This document shows, piece by piece, positions 58,711 through 64,000 of a stretch of 64,000 bases of DNA. The translations under genes were made by a program, and so were the position numbers. The notes under the pieces are model-generated. The model saw only the letters and a list, made by a program, of their open reading frames with translations. It did not search any database and was not told the origin of the DNA. Origin of the DNA: Mycolicibacterium tusciae JS617 (GTDB lineage Bacteria; Actinomycetota; Actinomycetes; Mycobacteriales; Mycobacteriaceae); NCBI RefSeq assembly GCF_000243415.2, contig NZ_KI912270.1, positions 3,534,001 through 3,598,000 on the forward strand, written 5' to 3'. The stretch's first letter is position 1. Each line of letters opens with the position of its first letter.

Positions 58711-59740
58711 CGTCTATCCCGTTCGAGGGTTCGCCTGGCACCAGGACGTCGGCAACGTCTCCGCCCGGCGCGAATCCAATATCAACCACACCTGTTGCGC
58801 CGACATTTGGCCTCATCTCATTCGCAACGCCATACGGAATATGCACTCCTGCAATGTATTCGATCGCATCATCAAGATGGGCTTGTTGGTCGTCGAAGAA
58901 GATGTGAGGGCGCAAGACTTCGAGCACCGTCACCTTCTCGATGCCACCGAGGAAGAACGCATCATTCACATTCACTCCCCATTCCCGTAGCGAGCGCACC
59001 GCGCGTTCATGGGCTGGCGCATTTCGCGCCGTGATCAAGGAAATCCTTAGCCGCGGTTCGTAGGACGGATCGTCCGACTTGCGTTGGTCTTCGATCGTTT
59101 GAATGCGATTGAGATCTTCAAGCAACGGCTTGAGCAGGCCCGGGGCGAGCGGTACCTTCCTGTTAGAAGCCTCATGTTCGAGATACTGCGCTAACTCTTC
59201 GGACTCGTTGTAAACACGCTCCGACTCATCGCTTGCTAGTACACCGTCGAAGTCAAACGCGACCCGGAGCGAAAGATCACCGGAATCATACGAAGCCGAC
59301 GACGGCAAGACGTGCCCCGCGGGTAGTCCTACAGCAATGGCCGCGTCGACATCTGACCGGTTACCCGATAGAAACAACGACATGCTGAATGCGCGGATGT
59401 AGTCGTAGGGAGCCTGCCCCTGCGTAAACACGGCTCGACTGATCGGCAACTTATGGGCCTGTATCGAGCGCATCACCCTGAGTCCGGTCATTGGGTCGTT
59501 GTGCGACAACACGATCACCTCCACCAACGGATCAGCGGGCCTGAGATCGTTGAGGCTGAGCAAGCGATGAATGAACGGAAAAGCTACACCAGCGCTCAAG
59601 GTTTCGTCGATGCGCTCGTCTTGGTACGTCCTATACATCGCCTCTCCGTGCGTGCGGAAGTACGCATCGGATTCTCCAAGATCGAATAGTGCGCTCGAAG
59701 CAACGCCGACCACCAGACGGTCGTCGAGCCGGTAGGCCAT
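58697..59740 (-). CDS. Cytosolic 5'-nucleotidase (NT5C1/PF06189-like) within the restriction operon
   Basis: The 347-residue protein fits the NT5C1-type 5'-nucleotidase family. It shows VGVASSALFDLGESD, VEVIVLSHNDPMTGLRVMRS, SRAVFTQGQAPYDYIRAFSMSLFLS, DVDAAIAVGLPAGHVL and the HAD-like AFDFDGVLASDESE, with FFDDQQAHLD later. Such enzymes dephosphorylate nucleoside monophosphates. It is adjacent to hsdS with no gap and overlaps the YhcG-type gene by 14 bases, so it is made with the restriction system. A role in lowering nucleotides during phage infection is an inference. Confidence 0.85.
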   Translation of the reverse strand: MAYRLDDRLVVGVASSALFDLGESDAYFRTHGEAMYRTYQDERIDETLSAGVAFPFIHRLLSLNDLRPADPLVEVIVLSHNDPMTGLRVMRSIQAHKLPISRAVFTQGQAPYDYIRAFSMSLFLSGNRSDVDAAIAVGLPAGHVLPSSASYDSGDLSLRVAFDFDGVLASDESERVYNESEELAQYLEHEASNRKVPLAPGLLKPLLEDLNRIQTIEDQRKSDDPSYEPRLRISLITARNAPAHERAVRSLREWGVNVNDAFFLGGIEKVTVLEVLRPHIFFDDQQAHLDDAIEYIAGVHIPYGVANEMRPNVGATGVVDIGFAPGGDVADVLVPGEPSNGIDDESG

Positions 59741-60991
59741 CTAGACCACGCTCCGAATGACATCTTCCGCTTCTCCAACAACGATCTTTCCGGACATGAG
59801 AAGGGGCAGAAGTTCATCACGGGTACGGACCAAACGCTCGTTCTCGACACGGCTGGCTTCGAACGCAGCGCGCAGGTTCCACTGCACCTTCCCCTGGCGG
59901 CGCTGCTCTTCGATCGACGGCAACGGAATTACGAGGGATCGGATGTCGCGAAGGCTTATGTAGGGCGCCATGTCGCTCTTGTACATGAGGGTGGACGTCT
60001 GCCGCTGAAGGTCGCTGCCCCGAAACCAGGCACCCAGGTAGTCGCGGTCTACTTGCCCATCATCCTTCACCCGGAAAAAGCACACTTGCGGGCTGTAGAC
60101 AACACGCTCTACGGCGTCCGCGACGACGGCCACTCGTCCGACGCTGCCCTTGGTAGTCAGCACGACGTCCCCAGGCATCGACGCCTTTGACCCGATCTGG
60201 CGTGAATAGTCCAGTGACACATAGTCCTGCCCGGCCGGGAACAGGTACGAGTCGCGTACATCGCCCGCGCGCAGAATCCGCAAACCCGGCTGCCCATGCT
60301 CTGACTTCTTAGTGCGATAGCCATCGCTGAACTCAATTGCTGAGCTGTCCGCAAGCTCCCCAATCGTTGTTGCAGCGCCCTCGATTCGGGCGGCAGCGTG
60401 CACAAACAGTTGATCGCCGAGTTCCAGCGCAGCGTCCGCGACGCGCTCATTCGAGGCGATCTGGTCGTCAAGGGAACCGAGGAGCTTGGCAATGGCACGC
60501 TGACTACCAATCCGGGGAACGCTCAGCGGTACCGCCGCCAGGATCGCCGTGTTGAGGTTCAACATCGTTGCACCAACGGCGTGCCTGGATATCCAGCGAC
60601 GGACTGGCCGAGCGCCGAGCGCGTACGAAACGAACGCAGCGTCATACTTCGTCGCGTCCGGGATTCGGACTCGTAGACAACCCGTTCCACAGAGCCAGCC
60701 TTGGTTCTCGGCTCGAACAAGTGCACGCCGTTCAACGTCCCCACGCCGGGAGTAGACAATGTCGCCTTCACGTAGCGTGTACCGCGACAGCCGCTTGACG
60801 TCCTTGTCAGAGACCCGCGCAATTCCGTCGATGACAATTCGATTGTCGCCGATGTTCTGTGGCATGACGCTTGGTACGCCCTGCGCAACGTAGTCACTGG
60901 CATGTAACTGAGAACCAAATGGACCTGTTTGAATGTCGCCTCCAGACTCTCTACAGATGGCGCCGAGAGTCGTAGCGCTCCACTCACCCAT
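59741..60991 (-). CDS. hsdS: Type I restriction specificity subunit HsdS
   Basis: HsdS recognises the DNA target for both methylation and cleavage. The 416-residue protein has two target-recognition domains, each followed by a helical conserved region: TRD1 (about 1-165) ends in GSQRAIAKLLGSLDDQIASNERV, and TRD2 (about 195-370) ends in SIEEQRRQGKVQWNLRAAFEASRVENERL. The start at 60991 overlaps hsdM by 8 bases. Recognition sequence cannot be read by eye. Confidence 0.92.
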   Translation of the reverse strand: MGEWSATTLGAICRESGGDIQTGPFGSQLHASDYVAQGVPSVMPQNIGDNRIVIDGIARVSDKDVKRLSRYTLREGDIVYSRRGDVERRALVRAENQGWLCGTGCLRVRIPDATKYDAAFVSYALGARPVRRWISRHAVGATMLNLNTAILAAVPLSVPRIGSQRAIAKLLGSLDDQIASNERVADAALELGDQLFVHAAARIEGAATTIGELADSSAIEFSDGYRTKKSEHGQPGLRILRAGDVRDSYLFPAGQDYVSLDYSRQIGSKASMPGDVVLTTKGSVGRVAVVADAVERVVYSPQVCFFRVKDDGQVDRDYLGAWFRGSDLQRQTSTLMYKSDMAPYISLRDIRSLVIPLPSIEEQRRQGKVQWNLRAAFEASRVENERLVRTRDELLPLLMSGKIVVGEAEDVIRSVV

Positions 60992-62609
60992 CGATCCGCT
61001 CCAACTGCTCCCGAACCACTTTCTCCAGCCGCGCCGACTCATCGAACGCCGCAAGCAGTTCCACCTTCAACCGAGCGATCTTCTCGTCGATCGGCTCGGC
61101 GTCGTCCTCGACGGCCGCAGCTCCGACGTACCGCCCTGGCGTCAGCGCGTAGTCGGCTGCCTTGATCTCCGCCAGTGTGGACGACTTGCAGAAGCCCGGA
61201 ACATCCTCGTAGACAAGGCCCTTTGCCTCCGCCGATTTGGACCCCCGCCAGGCGTGGAAAGTGTCCCCGATCTTGACGACGTCCTCGTTTGTTAGGGCCC
61301 GCTCGGCCCGGTCCACCATGTAGCCGAGATCGCGGGCGTCGATGAAGAGCACCTGACCCGAGCGGTCGACCGACCCGTGCTTGCCCGCCGTCTTGTCCTT
61401 GGCGAAGAACCACACGCACACCGGGATCCCGGTGCTGCGGAACAGCTGAGTCGGCAAGGCGATCATGCACGACACCAGGTCGGCCTCGACAATCTGACCG
61501 CGAATCTGGCCCTCCCCGTTGGAGTTCGACGACATCGACCCATTGGCCATCACCACGCCTGCCCGACCACCCGGCGCCAGCTTGTACAGGATGTGTTGTA
61601 TCCAGGCGTAGTTCGCGTTGTTGGCCGGCGGCACACCGAACCGCCACCGTGGGTCCTCCTCGTTGCGCGACCAGTCCTTGATGTTGAACGGCGGGTTGGC
61701 CAGCACGTAATCCATTTGCACGTCGGCGTGCTGGTCGCGGGCGAATGTGTCGCCCCACCGCGCGCCGAGTCCCTTGTTGTCGATGCCGTGGATGGCCAAG
61801 TTCATCTTGGCCATCCGCCAGGTCTCCTCGATGCTCTCCTGGCCGTACACGGCGATGTCCTTGGGATCGCCGGCGTGCTCGTGGATGAATTTCTCGGTCT
61901 GCACGAACATGCCGCCCGATCCGCAGCACGGGTCGTACACCCGGCCGCGGGAAGGCTCGAGAACCTCGACGATCACCCTGACCACGCTTGGCGGAGTGAA
62001 GAACTCGCCGCCCCGCTTACCCTCCGCGCGTGCGAAGTTCCCCAGGAAGTACTCGTACACCTCACCCATCAGGTCGCGCGCCCGGCCGTCGCCTTGGCGA
62101 CTGAACCGCGCACTGTTGAACAAGTCGAGCAGTTCGCCAAGTCGGCGTTGGTCGATGTTGTCCTTGTTGTACAACCGCGGCAGCGTGGCCTGCAGCGTGG
62201 GGTTGGCCTTCATCACGGCGTCCATCGCCTCGTCGATGAGCTGGCCGACGTTCTTGGCCGGTTCCCCGCCGACGGCCGGGCGCCCCTTCGCGTTCTCCGC
62301 CAGGAACTTCCATCGTGCCTCCGGCGGCACGACGAAGACGCCGTAGCCCTGATACTCCTCAGGATCCTCGATCAGGTCCTCGATCTGGCCCTCGTCGAGA
62401 CCGTCCCCCTGGAGCTCGGCGCGGATCGCGGCGCGGCGCTCGTCGTAGGCGTCTGAGACGTACTTCAGGAAGACCAGGCCAAGGATGACGTCCTTGTACT
62501 GATTCGCCGACAAGGACCCGCGTAGCTTGTCGGCGGCCTTCCACAACGTGTCCTTGAGCTCCTTCATCGTCGAAGGCGCCTGCGGTTCGAGCTTCTTCCT
62601 CGGTGGCAT
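60984..62609 (-). CDS. hsdM: Type I restriction DNA adenine methylase HsdM
   Basis: HsdM methylates adenine at the HsdS-defined site. The 541-residue enzyme has the N-terminal helical HsdM_N domain (MKELKDTLWKAADKLRGSL, DVILGLVFLKYVSDAYDER), GEFFTP (201-206), the SAM motif DPCCGSGG (226-233) and the catalytic NPPF (305-308), with a C-terminal helical tail. It starts with ATG at 62609, 11 bases after the methylase-like gene, and overlaps hsdS. Confidence 0.96.
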   Translation of the reverse strand: MPPRKKLEPQAPSTMKELKDTLWKAADKLRGSLSANQYKDVILGLVFLKYVSDAYDERRAAIRAELQGDGLDEGQIEDLIEDPEEYQGYGVFVVPPEARWKFLAENAKGRPAVGGEPAKNVGQLIDEAMDAVMKANPTLQATLPRLYNKDNIDQRRLGELLDLFNSARFSRQGDGRARDLMGEVYEYFLGNFARAEGKRGGEFFTPPSVVRVIVEVLEPSRGRVYDPCCGSGGMFVQTEKFIHEHAGDPKDIAVYGQESIEETWRMAKMNLAIHGIDNKGLGARWGDTFARDQHADVQMDYVLANPPFNIKDWSRNEEDPRWRFGVPPANNANYAWIQHILYKLAPGGRAGVVMANGSMSSNSNGEGQIRGQIVEADLVSCMIALPTQLFRSTGIPVCVWFFAKDKTAGKHGSVDRSGQVLFIDARDLGYMVDRAERALTNEDVVKIGDTFHAWRGSKSAEAKGLVYEDVPGFCKSSTLAEIKAADYALTPGRYVGAAAVEDDAEPIDEKIARLKVELLAAFDESARLEKVVREQLERIDG

Positions 62610-62620
62610 CGATGCCCTCT

Positions 62621-64000
62621 CTATCGTGGCGCCGCGGCGACGCCGGGCGTGGTCGGCTGCGCGTCGAGCGTCAGGGCACCCGCGGCCACCCCGTCGATCA
62701 ACGCCTTCTTCAAGTCCTTGGCGGCCTCGGCACGTCGCAGCGCTTCGGCTTCGTACCGTTCGACGTCATCGAGCGCGACCTCCAACCGTCCGGACTCCTC
62801 GCGCGTCATCACGGGCACGCTCCAGGTATGCCATTCGGAGCCGGCCGCGCTCGCGTCGTTGATGACGGTGGCCAACAGACGCGGCCCGAAATCTGCAGTA
62901 GCGGTGAGCCGTAGCACTCGCGCTGGCGACGCGACCATCGCTCCGCCCTCGGCGTCGACCCACGCGCGGGGTTGAGGCTTCTCCACAAAGACGACGTCGC
63001 CCGGGTCGGTGCGCACCGCGCGCGGGTACCATCGTTCGGCATCGAACGGGTCCAGGACGATGTCGCCGGCGACCTCGATCGGCAGCACCCGCACGGTCCC
63101 GTCCGGCGATGCATGTACGGGATCGATCCGGCGGCCCCGCATCACAACCACGTGCTTCTGGTCGTGCAGTTCACCAAGTGAACGGCTGCGCAGACGAACC
63201 CGACCCGGCGAAGTGTCCACCAGGACGTCCAAAGGCTCCAGCAGTGCGGTCGTCGTCAGCGTCGCCGAATGCACTCGGTGCAGGTGACCTGCCGGATCTG
63301 AGGAACGCAGCACCGCTGCCTGGACTCCTCGCGGCACGACAGGTCCCGACGCCAGGACACTGGCCAGCTCGATCCGGCGCATGTACCGATACGCCCGGCC
63401 CTCGCTCTGCGACAGCGCGCCCGCAACATCGGCGGCCAGATCGCGGAGCTCGGGCGGGCCAGCGGCGGCGAGGTCGGCCACCCAGGGGCGTTGCGCCTCT
63501 GCCCCACCCAGGCACACCCACACCGCCAGGTTCTGGCGGTGGGCCTCCCGCCACATCCCGCGCGGAAGTCGAATCGCCGCAACGACATTACCGACGCGCA
63601 GTACGTCGGCCCGACGGCCCTGCAGCTCGCCCGCCAGTGTGTCGGTGAGCGCCGCTGCCGGCCCGACGAGCACTGCGGCGTCACCGGGTTCCAGCCGGAC
63701 CACCAGGTCGTCGGCGCGGTCGAGCACGTCGGCGTGGGCGAGTCCGATCGCCGAGGCGAACTCGGCGGCGCGGCTTCGGCGATCGCCGATGCCGACGCCC
63801 ATGACGATGCCGCGCCTCAACACCGCCCGGTCAGCCGACACGAGCGACAGCCCTGATGCCGCCGCCACCTCCAGCGACACCGAGGTGCCGTCGGTGCGCA
63901 ACCCGAGGCCGTCGGAGCCCATGAACACCACACACGCGGCGGTGACGTCGCTCAAGAGCTTCACCGCGTCCGCGGTGAGTTCACGCTGCGCCAGCTCGCG
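62621..64000 (-). CDS. N-6 DNA methylase-like protein, C-terminal part (partial)
   Basis: The frame is open to the window edge; an internal GTG at 63964 is not needed as a start. The visible 459 or so residues include VVAAIRLPRGMWREAHRQNLAVWVCLGGAE, which resembles the post-NPPF part of actinobacterial N-6 methylase-like proteins. A region that could bind DNA and a charged C-terminal helix (EALRRAEAAKDLKKALIDG) follow. No NPPF or SAM motif is inside the window, so catalytic status is unknown. It lies 11 bases before hsdM on the same strand and so looks like an added first gene of the defence operon. Family call is tentative. Confidence 0.5.
   Translation of the reverse strand, partial: RELAQRELTADAVKLLSDVTAACVVFMGSDGLGLRTDGTSVSLEVAAASGLSLVSADRAVLRRGIVMGVGIGDRRSRAAEFASAIGLAHADVLDRADDLVVRLEPGDAAVLVGPAAALTDTLAGELQGRRADVLRVGNVVAAIRLPRGMWREAHRQNLAVWVCLGGAEAQRPWVADLAAAGPPELRDLAADVAGALSQSEGRAYRYMRRIELASVLASGPVVPRGVQAAVLRSSDPAGHLHRVHSATLTTTALLEPLDVLVDTSPGRVRLRSRSLGELHDQKHVVVMRGRRIDPVHASPDGTVRVLPIEVAGDIVLDPFDAERWYPRAVRTDPGDVVFVEKPQPRAWVDAEGGAMVASPARVLRLTATADFGPRLLATVINDASAAGSEWHTWSVPVMTREESGRLEVALDDVERYEAEALRRAEAAKDLKKALIDGVAAGALTLDAQPTTPGVAAAPR

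Overview
The window reads as the chromosome of a rapidly growing mycobacterium (Mycolicibacterium type). It is GC-rich, and its gene order follows, in reverse, the Mycobacterium tuberculosis stretch from about Rv0419 down to Rv0356. Recognisable blocks are thiGSO/thiE with lpqL-like peptidases, mutT3, glnX-glnH-pknG, ackA-pta, fgd1, metZ-rhodanese-purT and purA-Rv0358-Rv0359-Rv0360-Rv0361. Assignments rest on reading translations and motifs; no database search was run. Many genes appear to have leaderless transcripts: a TANNNT -10 hexamer ends 6 or 7 bases before the start codon.

Layout. 1-16.6 kb: the end of a uracil/xanthine permease; two tandem M28 lipoprotein peptidases, an SGNH hydrolase and thiGSO behind a TPP riboswitch (minus strand); thiE; a Nudix hydrolase; the amino-acid sensing operon glnX-glnH-pknG; a STAS protein; a VapBC pair; ackA-pta. 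16.6-25.1 kb: a block placed between pta and fgd1, encoding a membrane protein with heptapeptide repeats, a BcsA-like glycosyltransferase, a BcsB-like exported protein and a GT39-like membrane protein. The last is split by an intact IS256-family element with a 9-bp target duplication. 25-41 kb: an EEP-domain membrane protein, fgd1, a metallo-beta-lactamase-fold hydrolase, an operon of three luciferase-like flavin monooxygenases plus a GNAT acetyltransferase, two SDRs around a 13E12/DUF222 HNH gene, metZ/rhodanese/purT and an Na+/H+ antiporter.

41-54.4 kb: a MarR-MMPL divergent pair, an alpha/beta hydrolase-P450-ferredoxin cluster, a hot-dog thioesterase with purA, a TnpB-like RNA-guided nuclease gene with an IS605-type right-end hairpin, then Rv0358-Rv0361 homologues including a site-2-type protease and a zinc-type CDF exporter.

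54.4-64 kb: a tightly packed minus-strand defence operon reading methylase-like gene (runs off the window), hsdM, hsdS, a cytosolic 5'-nucleotidase-like gene, a YhcG/DUF1016 nuclease gene and hsdR. A PF06189-type nucleotidase sitting translationally adjacent to a type I restriction system is the most unusual arrangement here. The TnpB element and the interrupted polysaccharide-synthase-like cluster come next.
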